NCBI GenBank assembly: GCA_025200525.1
Contig: CM045758.1
Span: forward strand, 4,592,858-4,656,857
Direction of reading: 5' to 3'
From: Camellia lanceoleosa
Taxonomy: Eukaryota; Streptophyta; Magnoliopsida; Ericales; Theaceae
Length of the DNA: 64,000 nucleotides
The translations under genes and the position numbers were made by a program. This document shows, one piece after another, positions 1 to 10,559 of this stretch (positions are counted from its first letter, which is position 1; the number at the start of each line of letters is the position of its first letter). Under the pieces are notes generated by a model. It made no database searches. It saw only the letters and a program-made list of their open reading frames with translations, and was not told the origin of the DNA.

Positions 1-551
1 TTTGGTAGTGATGTTGTCTTCTCTACAGTCGATACCAAAACATCACTATTTTTAGTTTCATTTCCTTTTTGCCAAGTATAAATGCTCCATTTTTTCTTTT
101 TTTTTTTCTTTTGTTGTAGAGTGTTTTCATTTACGCTATAATGGAATTATAGCATCTGCACCAAGAGGCCTTCAATTGTGTCGAGGAGAGAGCATTTATA
201 ACAGCACAAAAAGGGGTTTTTGCAACTCTTTCTTTTGGGCTATTGTGAATTTGGCCCCCTTGAACAATTTGATTATTGTTCTGATATTGGAGCGATAATT
301 AAAGCTGTTGGACTCTCTTTCGAGGGCTCTTTTTTTTTTTTCCTTTTGATGCCTTGGTTTGTGTTTCGGGACTTGATTGGCTTTCTTGGAGCTTTTTTTT
401 TTTGTTAGAGGAGCTTCTTGTTTTTTTGTTGGCCTTCTTTTGTTTGTTTGTTTGTTTTTTTTTTTTTTTTTTGTGTGGTTGGAGGTGTGGTTGGGGTTTG
501 TTGTGTGCGTGTAGTGCATGGTGTAGTTTTTGGGCTTTTTCTCGTAGATAG
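1..551. other. Unassigned flank, T-rich, no gene recognised
   Basis: This stretch has long T runs around 90-115, 330-400 and 450-475. Short open frames cross it but look like by-products of the T-rich composition. A TTTTGTTGTAG acceptor-like sequence lies near 110-120, and the frame after it stays open for about 50 codons (roughly 130-290) with no family I know. It may be host sequence left of the LTR that starts near 552. I cannot assign a function. Confidence 0.3.
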
Positions 552-1568
552 TGTGATAACCCTGGTCCGTGTTATGCTAATTAATCCTGATTATGATTGT
601 GATTATGTGTTTGATATGATTTTGAGTGCCATTTATATGAATATATGTGGTTTTGAATTTCTATCTGTTCACCGTAGGAAAATCTGTTTCATTATCTGCT
701 TTAGAATTTAAATTGAAGGCCCTATCGGTCACAGAACCCGAAATTGATTACGCCATTGTGATTAGCGTAATTTTTAGAGCCTATGGTGAAATTTAATTAG
801 AAATTGATTCGGATTAAAATAATTCGAGTAAATCGATTGAATTAAGCTCTATTATTAACCTTAATCAATTTGATTAAGAGAGAGACTATATAAGGGCCTT
901 ATTACACTTGACTCTTCATTTTGGTGAACTCAAAATCCGGTTATACACTCTAGAGAGAGAGGGGCCAGTTCTGGAGAGAGGAAGAGGGAGAATTGTGTAT
1001 CTTGGCTCAAAGTTGTGAATTTGGAAGCTTAACTCCATGAATTAGCTAGAAATTGGAAGATTGAAGCTCCTAGGTGAGTATTTGAGCATAAATTCATAAG
1101 TTAAGTTTGTTATTTTGTGAACTCTAGCTTGTTATGTGATCAAGAGCAAGAATTAAGTTATGTCGATGAATTTGAAGTCGATAAATGAATGCATGCAAGG
1201 AATTACCATGAATTTGTATGTTTGAGCATGAAATACATGATCCATGTTGAATCTTTGATTGAAGTTCATGCTTTTGATCATCTCTTCATCATTTAAATTG
1301 AGAATAAGAGCTATATCTCACATGCATGTACAATTCATAAGAGTATGAGTTTTGAATGGATGAATTCATCATGTTGGTGATGAGTTTGGTAGAATTTGAG
1401 GCATGCATGTAATTGATTCATGGGAATTGAACCTCATAATGATGAAATTTGGTGTTTGTATCATGTTAATAAATGTATATGAGAGTTATGAGTCATCATA
1501 TGCAAGAAACATAAGTTTGAATGTCAAGTTAGAAGTTCAAATGGTTGCTGGAAAAACCCAGAATTTGG

Positions 1569-1683
1569 CATGTCCGCTCGAGTGGGGAAAGTGCCGCTCG
1601 AGCGTGAAATGCAAGCTCGATAGTTTTGCGATCGGTGATGTCGCTCGGCGAGGATATTCATGCTCGGCGAGGCCTGTTCGATA
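1569..1683. repeat. CGCTCGAGCG palindrome array in the first LTR
   Basis: Two near-perfect CGCTCGAG(C/T)G sites (near 1577 and 1603) are followed by a degraded GCTCGATAG and two CGCTCGGCG-type sites (near 1643 and 1663). The array lies after the inferred splice donor at 1074, so it would be intronic here. Related arrays occur in the other chromovirus-type LTRs of the window. Confidence 0.75.
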
Positions 1684-2061
1684 ATTTTGAGAAGTGGTTT
1701 CATGTATCGTTGTCCATTCTTTTTCATTTCTAAGCACTCTTAGGCATACATTGCGCATTTGTAAATGAATCAAGAAGATAAGAAAGAGGCCTAAGAGGAA
1801 TGTATGAATTAAGAGTGGATTGAATCGTTTGTGACTGTAGACACCCTATTTTTGACCGTCCTCAAGACTTGGACGTCACTGATCGAACACTCGGTGATCA
1901 TCCTTATTTGTATTCGTTTGGAGTTCCCGGAGGTCTCGGCTACGCGCCTTGCCTCAGGATCCCCGAACTCGACCGTTTTGTGTTTGGTTTTGCACCAAAC
2001 ACTTGTGTTTACTTGGAGGGTAGAGAATGTCTTGTGAGGCATCCCACACATCACCGTGGCT

Positions 2062-2297
2062 AGAGGCCACCGGCCATTGATTTTGTGCCATCGGCACTAA
2101 ATATTGCCGGTCAGCACTCTTTGTTGCCGGTCGGCCATCAATTTTGTCAAGATGACACTTTTGGCTGGCCGACTCTTTGTTGCTTTTGAAGATATTTTAA
2201 AAGCATTTGTATTGCATTGTTCCCCTCCATACGTGTATGGAGGATGGACCTCTTGTTAGCTTACCTTGTAAGCTTTACAAGATGGCTCCTCTATAAG
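2062..2297 (+). promoter_or_regulatory. GGCC-type array and TATA box of the solo LTR
   Basis: Repeated GGCCACCGGCCA, GCCGGTC and GGTCGGCCATC motifs fill 2062-2176. TATAAG follows at 2292, about 115 bp downstream. The same spacing is seen in the other Ogre-type LTRs, so this is probably the U3 core promoter with a proximal element. Confidence 0.6.
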
Positions 2298-2570
2298 AGG
2301 AGCCCTCCCCCCTCTTTAGGGTTGGCTTTTTGGTTAGAAAACATCTTGAGAGGAGCTCTGGTTTTAGCTTTAGGACTTATATCTATCCTATATCTATATC
2401 TTCCTCTCTTTGTAGTCTTGTGTGTGTTTTGTCTCACTATTGCACACAAACACATAGTAGTACACCTTGCCTTGGTTTCTTGAAGGACTAGAGCTTGTTC
2501 TTGGTGTTCTTGGCTGGATTTGAGCTCAAGGAAGCAACAAGATCATCATTTGTGAAGGTGTTCTTCGAGG

Positions 2571-4279
2571 GTAAGAAACTAGTCCCTTTTTACCCCTTTT
2601 TTGCATAGCTTGTTAGCCTATCTTAGAACTGTTTTTGTGATTAGTGTATAACATAAAAAAGTTCTATTTTTAAGCCCTCTTGATAGTTTGTTTAGAGTGT
2701 TTTGTGATTTAGAGGAGTTTGACCCCTTCTAGGCCTTGAAAGGCCCCTTTTTGTGCCATTCTGTGCAAGCTCCGGGACTTTGGTGTTTGGGTCTCCTCAC
2801 CACTGAAATCTTGAGGGATTTCAGTGGTGAGGATGATGCTTTGAAATCCCAAGAAGGAGAGGGTCACCCCCTCTCCTTGGTGTCCTTGAAAAGGACCCAT
2901 TTTGGCCTCTTGAGGGAGCCCTTTGTTTGAGTGTTTGTTGATCATGCCTTGGCTGTTTTTTATGCTTATTATGTCATGATATAACTTTGTATTAAGTTGG
3001 TTTTGGTATACCATGCATGCTTTGCATACCTACCTTGTAATGCCATGTTAAGCCCCTAACATGCCTTAGGTTGTAAGCCATTGTTTTAGCATGTTTTAGG
3101 TTTAGCTTTGTGAAACTTTTGTGTTTATTTCTCCATGTTTAAGGTCTGTCCATCGTTGTTTGGGTCGACCATAGCTTGCATTGTATGCCCCCTTTGCATT
3201 TTGGGCTTTTTGGCCTTAAGTATGTAAGTGTATAGCATGCCTTGCTTGCTTTGATTTGATGATTGCACCATTTGTAGTACCATTTCAGTCCTTAAGACAT
3301 GCTGTATGCTTGCCTTGGTTGTCTCTTTGTTGCTTTAAAAGGTTGTGCTTCGTGCTCCATGTTTTGGCCATCATGCATGCCTTTAGACTTGAGCCCCTTA
3401 GATGTCATCTAGGTGCACCCTTGGCTTTGTTCAAGCCTTCTTTTGACCTGTTTCAAGTCCCCTTAGCCTTGTGAGGCTTGCTGGACTTAACCTTGGTTTA
3501 AGCCTCCATGGCTTGTCCTAAGTACTTGGACCATTTGCATGCCATTGTTTGCCTTGTTTAAGTTGGTTTGGCACCTCTTATAGCATGATTTCAGAGCTTA
3601 CTTTGCATGCCATTAATCCATGTTTGTCCTTGTTAAATGTGTATAAAAGTTGCTTCATTACGCTTAAGTCTTGAACCATGTATCTTTGCGTGCTTGCATG
3701 AACATTCGCCTTCATGTACTTGGCATTTTGGCTCGATTTTAGGCCTAATTAAAATGCCTAAATCATGTTTATGTCCATTCCTTTGTTGGTTGCATATGCT
3801 CCTCGTGTGTTGTAGCATATTGGTAAGTTGTTGCACGTTAGAACTTGCATGATTGAATGAAGTCACATGCTTGTTTGCATGCTTAGACATCCACATTGTA
3901 TCTTGCATGCTTGAGGGTTAACGTTGATGTTTCATGTCTTGTATGCTTGTTAGCTTGTATGCTTATTTGCATTGCCATGCTTGCATACTAGTTAACATGC
4001 CTAGGATTGCATTGCTTTAGCATGCATGCTAGACCTCTTGAGATGAGCATGATAGAGGTTGGGCCTCCTTGTGTGTTTGTTTGGTTTGCATTCATTTGAA
4101 ATTGAAGTTGCACACTTGATTCTTTGGACCATCATGCATGAAAATGCGTGATTGGTGGTCCGAGAATCGAGGCACATCCTCCTTTGAGTCATTAACATGA
4201 TAAGGAGTATGATTGGTGCATATATTGCTTGAATTGTATTGCCATGCTATGCCTTGCCCTCTGCTGCTGTCAATTGCAG
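2571..4279 (+). other. Inferred intron in the LTR leader
   Basis: The donor-like sequence CGAGG|GTAAGAA is at 2571 and the acceptor-like TGTCAATTGCAG| ends at 4279, giving 1709 bp. Equivalent pairs exist in all five Ogre-type LTRs at the same relative places. No transcript data support this; it is inferred from position and recurrence. Confidence 0.5.
3000..4150. repeat. CATGCA/GCATGC-rich low-complexity stretch
   Basis: GCATGC, CATGCATG and TTGCATG recur every few tens of bases, for example near 3013, 3373, 3604, 3846, 3877, 3904, 4021 and 4133. There is no fixed period. CATGCA is the core of the RY element bound by plant B3 proteins, but the density may simply reflect decayed tandem repeats. 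A similar GCATG-rich stretch lies at about 60900-62000 in the LTR at 59202. Confidence 0.55.
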
Positions 4280-4294
4280 GTTCTGCAGGCATTC

Positions 4295-4405
4295 TTGGCC
4301 GACCGGCAGTATCTAGTGCCGACCGGCAATATATTGGTGGCCGATAACTTCATTTACAGCCGATGATCACATCCCACGGCCGATGGTCATTCTCCTCAGC
4401 CGGTG
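4295..4405. repeat. Second GGCC-type array, start of inferred leader exon 2
   Basis: TTGGCCGACCGGCAG, GTGCCGACCGGCAA, GGTGGCCGAT and CACGGCCGATG recur here, immediately after the acceptor-like site at 4279. The equivalent arrays are at 27197, 30510, 56386 and 62628. Confidence 0.65.
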
Positions 4406-5359
4406 TTGTTCCCCAATGTCCAGGGAAGCAATCCTGAGACTTTGGCGGTCTTGAAGGAGAAACGAGGAAAAGCAGCGATATATGCATGGCGATTACGCCG
4501 AAGAAGCACATGCATTAAGCCCTCGCCTCGAGGCAGTTTACTATCTTTCTTAGCTTAGTTAATTTGTTAATTAACTAGGCAATTTGTATTATTTAATTAG
4601 CTTGCGTAGTTAATTAATTTGTATTATTATTCCCCCCCTCCAAGCGAGGGTGAATTTGTAATAAGTGTAGGTGCGTATGTATGCATGTCTTCCAACCCCC
4701 ACTTCTTTCCACCCTTTTATTTACCTGCTTATGATGGTAGATTAAGGCACGTTTAATTTAGCATACCTTATGCTATGCATGCGTGCATCCATACATTTGT
4801 TATACACGCACCGGGCTCGGCGCATCATGCTAACAACATTAGTATTTCAAATCTAACTTGAATACGTGCATCGAATGATCGCATTGCACATGCCATTTTA
4901 GGATAGCCGAGCCTGTCTAGAATGCATCCTTGCATGCGACACATTAGCCACTTAACATGGACTAGGATCACGCATGTTTGCTAACTAGTTACTGTTTTGG
5001 CACGGAGTACGATGTAAGTATTTTTTATGTTTTAGCATATTGTATGCGTGTGAATGTTAACATGATAGCATGCTTACCATGTGGCTAGATACTTATGTGC
5101 TATAAACTGTTTGAATGCCTGTGGGTGAAGGTTGGATTGTTTGAGTTGGAATAACTCGTTGAAATCCGTGTTTTAGCCTACTTGCAGGTAGCAAATTCAA
5201 AAAACCATTTTCAAAACAGACGGATATGCAATGCTTATTTCCAAATTAGGCGATCTAGTCTATACTTTTGTGTTGTGCGCATCACATAGTAATTCTAGCT
5301 AATTAATCGGAATAAGAACACATAACGTTTTCAAAAATGGATATCATGGTTAGTAGAGG

Positions 5360-5527
5360 CCGATCTTCGGATCGGGCGAGAGGGGGTGCTCATAGCTGAC
5401 CTTCCACAATCGTACCCAAGTTCCCGAGCCGAGGCAACTTTGGTGATGACGGACACGTGGCCTTTGGCACCGAGTCAGGGTTTCCTAAATTCCTCCATTT
5501 TAAAAAAATATTTAAGTGGCGACTCTG
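5360..5527 (+). promoter_or_regulatory. U5 hairpin and PBS-like 11-mer
   Basis: CCGATC-TTCG-GATCGG at 5360-5375 is a perfect 6-bp stem closed by a UUCG-type tetraloop if transcribed. TGGCGACTCTG at 5517-5527 equals the first 11 bases of the primer-binding sites seen at 31923 and (one mismatch) 28658. Both features recur at matching places in the other Ogre-type LTRs. Confidence 0.7.
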
Positions 5528-5974
5528 TATCTGGCTAAGCAGTCCATGTTTGGCACTTCTTTCAAAAAATCTGTTTTCTCAAAACGATTTACCGGATTTG
5601 GACTCTTTGGTTCAGATTAAGAACCATGACAAAATCGAGTCCGAACTGTAGCGAAGGTCCCTCGGGGACTTGTTACAGTGACCCGATATGTGTTATGTAT
5701 TATGTAGGGTCGAGCATAAGGACGAATCCATCAGCAGAACATTGTGAGTAATATCTTAGTAAAGATATTTTCAAGTATGTTACTTTCCAAATGCTACTTC
5801 TATATAAGCTCCATGGATTTGTTGATTTGAAGTATGAATGAGTATTCTATATGCATAAACTGCATAAGGCCGTTTGATACGTTTGATATATTTGAATTGG
5901 GCCTAAGGCCGTTTGTCTTTTGCCATTTGCCGTTTGCCGTTTGCTGTTGATATGTTTGATATACCTGAATGATT

Positions 5975-6130
5975 GGGCCAAACGCCGTCGGACATGAATG
6001 ATTGGGCCAAAGGCCGTCGGACATGAATGATTGGGCCAAAGGTCGTCGAATATGAACGATTGGGCCAAAGGCCGTTAGACATGAATGCAAAAATGGACCA
6101 AAGGCCGTTTGAATATGTCATTTAATATGT
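5975..6130. repeat. 29-bp tandem repeat in the first LTR
   Basis: Units starting GGGCCAAAGGCCGTCGG begin at 5975, 6004, 6033 and 6062, an exact period of 29. Diverged copies (GGACCAAAGGTCGTTT type) continue to about 6400. The array lies in the inferred leader intron, where the other chromovirus-type LTRs carry unrelated tandem repeats. Confidence 0.85.
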
Positions 6131-6970
6131 TGGAATACCATGATGGGCCAAAGGCCGTTTGAATGAAAGGGATCATGATCATGAATATGAAATGCGCATG
6201 GATATGAATATAAAGAGAATGGGCCCGAGTCCGTTTGATGTGTTCGGATTGGACTAAAGGTCGTTTCGAATAGAGAATTGGTTGGACCAAAAGTCGTTTC
6301 GTATAGATGGACCCGAGGTCGTATTATTTTATATATGAATTGAACCTGAGGTTGTTTGCATATGGATATGATGTGTTAGACCTAAGGTCGTCTTGCTTTG
6401 TTGAGATTCGTAAATCTGGTGTGAATGAGAATAGTGGTTCAAATATGTACATTATAAGTATGATTCATTTATGAACTAATATCATTCATTAACCTCTTTA
6501 TTTTGATATTATTCATTGGACGTTAGCTCACTCTCATTAATATGTAAGTAGGTGAGCAAAGGGACGTTCAACCCCAACCTTAGTGGAATTTAAGAAAGGA
6601 ACCCGAGTTTTGTGATGTCAGCCCAGGTGCCTCACACAAGAGGCTTGTTTATGATCTTTTGTACTTCTTATGCTACTTCTATTGGTCATGATAGACCATC
6701 TATGCGTATAAGCTTTTGATTTAGCGGACTATGTGTTTGAATGATCCGGGGTGTACAAGATGTTAACTTCTGATATGTGGTGTGAGTTATTGTTAATGTT
6801 TTGATTTGCCATGTAAGCATAGCTCATTGGACAAAAATTTTAAACTGGCTTCCGTTTGGCCCATTAACTCTGATGGAATATCTTTTGTTTTGGTTTGAGG
6901 CCGTAGGTAATCCATTGATTACTGGCCGGTTATGACCTTAATCCATAGGGAGCGGGTTTGGGTCATGACA

Positions 6971-7092
6971 TATGATGTGATTGTTTTGGTTGTTTTTCGT
7001 TATGGTGGTTGGGTTTTTTGTGAAGGGGGAGATGATGGCATTTTAGTGGATATAGGTGAAGAAGTGTCAAAAGGAGAGACACTTAAATCCCT
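6971..7092 (+). pseudogene. Left half of an interrupted open coding stretch, product unknown
   Basis: The frame is open from the LTR end at 6970 to the Tekay insertion and encodes an acidic segment with GDDGILVDIGEEVSKGETL. When the element and one TCCCT copy are ignored, the frame runs on without a stop into 15194-15274 and stops at a GTATGAGT donor-like site, giving about 67 codons in all. This suggests an exon of a host gene or older element, cut by two insertions. I do not recognise the protein. The upstream part of the exon would lie left of the LTR at 552. Confidence 0.4.
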
Positions 7093-8059
7093 TATAGCGA
7101 TCCCGGTTTTCCTTTTCTTTAATTGTTGCATTCCGGACTTTGGTTCCGTGATTTTGGTGGTCGTATACCTTGTGGCTATCCTTTAATTCCTCATGTGTGA
7201 GTTTTAGGATGTTTTGGGCGGATGTATTCTGAGTTGGTTGACCTAAGTCCCAAATCTAGTTGCCCAGGTTTTGGGTGTTGCGCTCGAACGAGTCTTTCTA
7301 CGCTCGAGCGGAGTTTGGCTTTTAGTTGTATGCTCGAGCGGGCCTTATTGCGCTCGGCGGGTTTTCTACACTTCGGTATTTTCGTGCTCTGCAAAACCTG
7401 CGGGGTGATTTCTCGCTCGGCGGTTTTCTGCGCTTCGGCGGGTAGTATTTGTGGTGTAAGTTACGGGGAGAAATCACGCTCGGCGGACTAGTTTTTCTTT
7501 CGGCGGATGTACTTTATTCTTGTGTCTTGGTGCTCGGCGGGGCGGTGCGCTCGGCGTGTCAGATTTTTGTTCTTTCGCTTTCGGCGTTGTGTCTTACCTT
7601 TCGGCGGGAATGTCGTATAACAGAGGGCAGCTGGGCATTTTTGAATCACTTTCTACACTTCCTCTCTCTCTCTTACTTTCTAAAAAGATATTTTGAGAGC
7701 CTGTCTCTCTAGAAACTCCCTTCTCTCTAGGGTTTGATCTAGTAGGAGTTATTTCCTCACCTTTGGCCTTTACAAAAGTTGTGTTGATCGTCGAGGGCTA
7801 CGTTTTGATCCAAGAATATTGAGTTTTGGAGCACTTCGAGTTTCGTCATCTTCTTCTCTTGAGCTCCGAATTTGAGGTAGGGATTCCTACTCACATCTAT
7901 GGTTTTGAGCTTATTGTTTAAATGGTTGATTTTGGGATTCAGGGTTTCAAAATGTGCTAAAAGAGGGTTTGTCATTTTGGGCTCATAATATGTATTTTGG
8001 GTTTCAAAATGAGGATATTGTTGTTGGTAGTTGATATATTGGAACCTTTGGGCTAATAG
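7093..8059 (+). repeat. Truncated 5' LTR of the Tekay-like element
   Basis: It matches the right LTR from 12957 to about 13938, down to GGAACCTTTGGG(C/T)TAATA. The match then stops and gag follows within 20 bases. About 1.25 kb of LTR 3' sequence, the PBS and the leader are therefore deleted. A 20-odd base segment of the right LTR (around 13769) is also missing here. A donor-like TTTGAG|GTAGGG is at 7877. Confidence 0.88.
7278..7618. repeat. CTCGAGCG array, mostly changed to CTCGGCG/TTCGGCG
   Basis: The first three sites (near 7281, 7301, 7331) keep CTCGA(A/G)CG. The next ten or so (near 7351, 7415, 7430, 7478, 7498, 7531, 7549, 7580, 7609) read CTCGGCG, CTTCGGCG or TTTCGGCG. The right LTR has CTCGAGCG at the corresponding places. 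The change is confined to motif sites in one contiguous block. Confidence 0.85.
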
Positions 8060-8079
8060 TCTTGGTTACCTTTATTAGG

Positions 8080-9000
8080 ATGTCAGGACGAGGACGTGGT
8101 AGACGTGGCAGGCGTGGTAGGCAGGAGATGCCTTCTGGGATGAGGTTCGGCGGTCGAGGAGGGTTAGTCGGCCAATGTGGCCAAGCGATGGGTCGGCAGC
8201 TATGAGTGCCTTGGCAGAGATAGCGAGAGCTTTGGGTATTCTCGGAGGCGAGAATCGAGATCGGGCCCATATTCTTGAGGCATGGCCTTCTTTCTTGAAG
8301 AGGAGTTTTTCCGTTCTAACTTGGGACGAGTTTGTTGGGGATCCGAGGAGCCACTTAAGGTGATGAGTGGTTGGAGCAGGATGGAGAAAGGCGTTCGAGA
8401 TGCTTGGCATCGAGGGCGAGGCTCTAAAGGTGACCTTGGCATCCTTCAAGCTGAAGGAGATCTTGGTCAATGGTGGAAGTACGAGAAGGGCAAAGTTGGT
8501 GGTGCTTGGGGGGCTTTTGTGACTGCTTTCCAGGAGAAGTTCTTATCTTCGGCTGCTAGGGAAAAACTGAAGGAGCGGTTTTGCCAGCTTAAACAACAAA
8601 GCTTGTCAGTGGCTGAGTTTGAGGCCACGTTTACTAGTTTGTCCAGGTTTGCACCTGAACTTGTGGCGTCTGAGGAAAGCCGTTGCTTTGAGTTTGAGCG
8701 GAAGTTGAGGCGAGGACTCAAGTTGAGGGTTGGAGGACCTTTTATTCGGGAGTATAGCCGTTTGGTGGATGCTGCAGCTCATATGGAGATTATGATGCAG
8801 GAGGAGGAGGAAGGGCAGAGAGGCTCCAAGAGGAGCCAAGATGGTCAGGGTGACGGTAGGACCTGAGAGGGTTCTAACCTCGGCGATCGAGGTGGTTTGG
8901 CTAGATTGCCCTTTCCGATTGCCAGTCACGAGCTCTAGAAGAGCAGTCGGGATTTCTGTTACAAGTGTGGCAATTTGGGTCACAAGGTTTTGATTTGCCT
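8080..9000 (+). pseudogene. gag: Gag of the Tekay-like element, frameshifted
   Basis: Gag forms the virus-like particle and binds element RNA. The likely start is the ATG at 8080, followed by an Arg/Gly-rich N-terminus (MSGRGRGRRGRRGR). The conserved capsid-type block follows in two frames: an N-terminal part up to about 8360, then a long open frame to the TGA at 8864-8866 containing WWKYEKGKVGGAW and FEATFTSLSRFAPEL. A zinc knuckle CYKCGNLGHKVLIC (CX2CX4HX4C) lies at 8957-8998 beyond that stop. At least one frameshift and one stop separate the start from the knuckle. Known chromovirus Gag proteins have the same order. Confidence 0.85.
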
Positions 9001-9240
9001 GAAGGAAAGGGGTGAGTTGCTTCTTCTTCTAGACCTCGGGGCGAGTCACGACAGGGCCCTTTGTCTTACTATCGGTGTGGTCGGCCGAGCACTGAAGAGG
9101 TTTTGCCAGTTGAGTGCCACTTGGGCGTCTGGTTCTAAGCGAGCCTTGAGTTATCGGCCAGCTCGATCTGTGCGAGCCTCGAGGCCAATCGAGAGCTTTG
9201 TCATCGATCTGTGTGACCTTTTGCTCCTAGAGGTGAGCAA

Positions 9241-9650
9241 GTGAATCAGGGGCCTACAAGGCGCATGTATGCTGTTACCGCGCAGGATCTTGTATCGGCT
9301 CCATCAGTTGTGAGAGGTACCTTTCTGTTTTGCAACTCGGTTGCTAGTGTATTGATTGATACGGGTGCGTCTCATACTTTTGTATCTGCTGCATTTGCAT
9401 CTGTGTTGGAGTTGGAGTTGGCACTATTAGCATCTCCTATATGTGTAGTATCACCTGTTGGGGGTGAATTGATTTTGAAACACGGGTGTAGAGGTCGCGA
9501 TATAGAGGTCACCGACCGTAGGCTTCATTTTCCCTTTGTTGTTATGCCCATGAAGGGTTTTGATGTTATTTTGGGTATGGTAGTTATCGTCATCATACTG
9601 GTCATTATCGATTGCTTGATTCTGATTGTACCTTGAAGCGAGAGTGCTTC
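9241..9650 (+). pseudogene. Aspartic protease region of the Tekay-like element
   Basis: The retroviral-type aspartic protease processes the Gag-Pol polyprotein. The catalytic motif appears as LIDTGASHTFVS near 9355, followed by strand-forming segments and the C-terminal FDVILGM block near 9560. A frameshift directly after FDVILGM turns the expected continuation into a hydrophobic run. The active-site Asp-Thr-Gly is intact. Confidence 0.88.
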
Positions 9651-9699
9651 CATTTCTTGGGGATCGCGTTGGTAGTGTGTTACCATCGATGTATAATCC

Positions 9700-10551
9700 A
9701 TGAGGCGGGGTGAGCTTAGTGGTCTACTTAGCTTCATGAGTGGTGAATGTGATGGGACCCAGTTGTATTGCGAGGTGGTTTGTGAATATTCGGATGTTTT
9801 TCCCAAGGATCTCGTTAGTTTGCCACCCCATCGAGAGATAGAGTTCTCTATTGATTTAGTACCCGGCACGGCGCCGATTTCTATGACACCTTATCGTTTT
9901 GCCCCAGCCGAGTTGAGTGAGTTTAAGATTCAGCTCCAGGAATTGCTAAATAAGGGCTTTGTTCGCCCTAGTGTTTCACCGTGGAGAGCACCGGCCCTCT
10001 TTGCTAAAAAGAAAGATGGTGCCTTGAGACTTTGTATCGACTACCGGAAGTTGAATCGGGCTACAGTTAAGAATAAGTACCCTATGCCCCGTATTGATGA
10101 TCTGTTTGACCAGTTAAAGGGTACTCGTTGTTTCTCTAAGATAGATTTGAGATCGGGTTACCACCAGTTGAGGGTCAGGGAGGAGGATATTCTGAAGATG
10201 GCATTCCGTACGCGGTATGGCCATTATGAGTTTCTGGTGATGCCATTCGGGCTCACTAATGCACCGGCAATCTTTATGGACTTGATGAACCGGATCTTCC
10301 GGGAATTCCTAGATCGATTTGTGGTTGTCTTCGTGGATGACATTCTTATCTATTCGCCTTCTGTGGAGGAGCACGAGGAACACTTGAGAGTGGTGCTTGA
10401 GTTGCTTAGAGCCCATAGGTTGTATGCCAAGTTTGGGAAATGTGAGTTCTGGCTAGGAAAAGTTAAGTTCTTAGGCCATGTGGTATCCGGGGAAGGGGTG
10501 TCTGTTGATACATCCAAGGTTGAAGCGGTCTTGAGATTAGGTGCAACCTAA
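9700..10551 (+). pseudogene. Reverse transcriptase of the Tekay-like element
   Basis: This is the best preserved domain, open for 283 codons. In order it shows [71 protein letters not shown] and the catalytic FVDDILIYS near 10330-10360, then [17 protein letters not shown]. Both Asp residues of the VDD motif are present. The frame ends at a TAA at 10549 before the RNase H domain, so the polyprotein is broken. Confidence 0.93.
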
Positions 10552-10559
10552 GAGTGTGT

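Larger units (their letters stand above)
1836..5677 (+). mobile_element. Ogre-type solo LTR, TSD GTGAC
   Basis: This insertion starts TGTAGACACCC and ends TTGTTACA. It is flanked on both sides by GTGAC (1831-1835 and 5678-5682), which defines a clean 3842 bp solo LTR inside the older LTR. It has a TATA box at 2292, a donor-like CGAGG|GTAAG at 2571 and an acceptor-like CAATTGCAG ending at 4279. It also holds two GGCC-type arrays, a CATGCA-rich middle, a hairpin near 5360 and a PBS-like 11-mer at 5517. The same order recurs in the LTRs at 24970, 28829, 54675 and 59202. No internal element sequence remains, as expected after LTR-LTR recombination. Confidence 0.92.
552..6970 (+). mobile_element. 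Old chromovirus-type LTR, split by a nested Ogre-type solo LTR
   Basis: The left end reads TGTGATAACCCTGG, like the TGTAACAACCCC start of the LTR at 49118. The right end reads GGTTTGGGTCATGACA, like the LTR ends at 24462, 53058 and 15188. The two parts (552-1835 and 5683-6970) add up to about 2.6 kb once the nested LTR is removed. A TATA box (TATATAAG) is at 887-894, a donor-like TAG|GTGAGTA at 1074 and a weak acceptor-like AGTAG|GTGAG near 6551. The block GTGAGTAATA...TTAGTAAAGATAT near 5748 is shared with 52031. No TSD is visible (GATAG on the left, TATGA on the right), so the left boundary is uncertain. No PBS or polypurine tract is seen, so it is probably a solo LTR. Confidence 0.6.

Noticed and set aside
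220..711. Overlapping open frames rich in Phe, Leu and Cys near the left end
   Set aside because: They arise from T runs in all frames and show no domain or consistent codon pattern.
5800..6121. Minus-strand frames with repeated FGPI-type peptides
   Set aside because: They are translations of the 29-bp tandem repeat in several frames, since 29 is not a multiple of three.
6932..7186. Continuous open frame across the LTR end at 6970 and the LTR start at 7093
   Set aside because: It joins two LTR edges with the short coding remnant between them. Only 6971-7092 is likely to have been coding.
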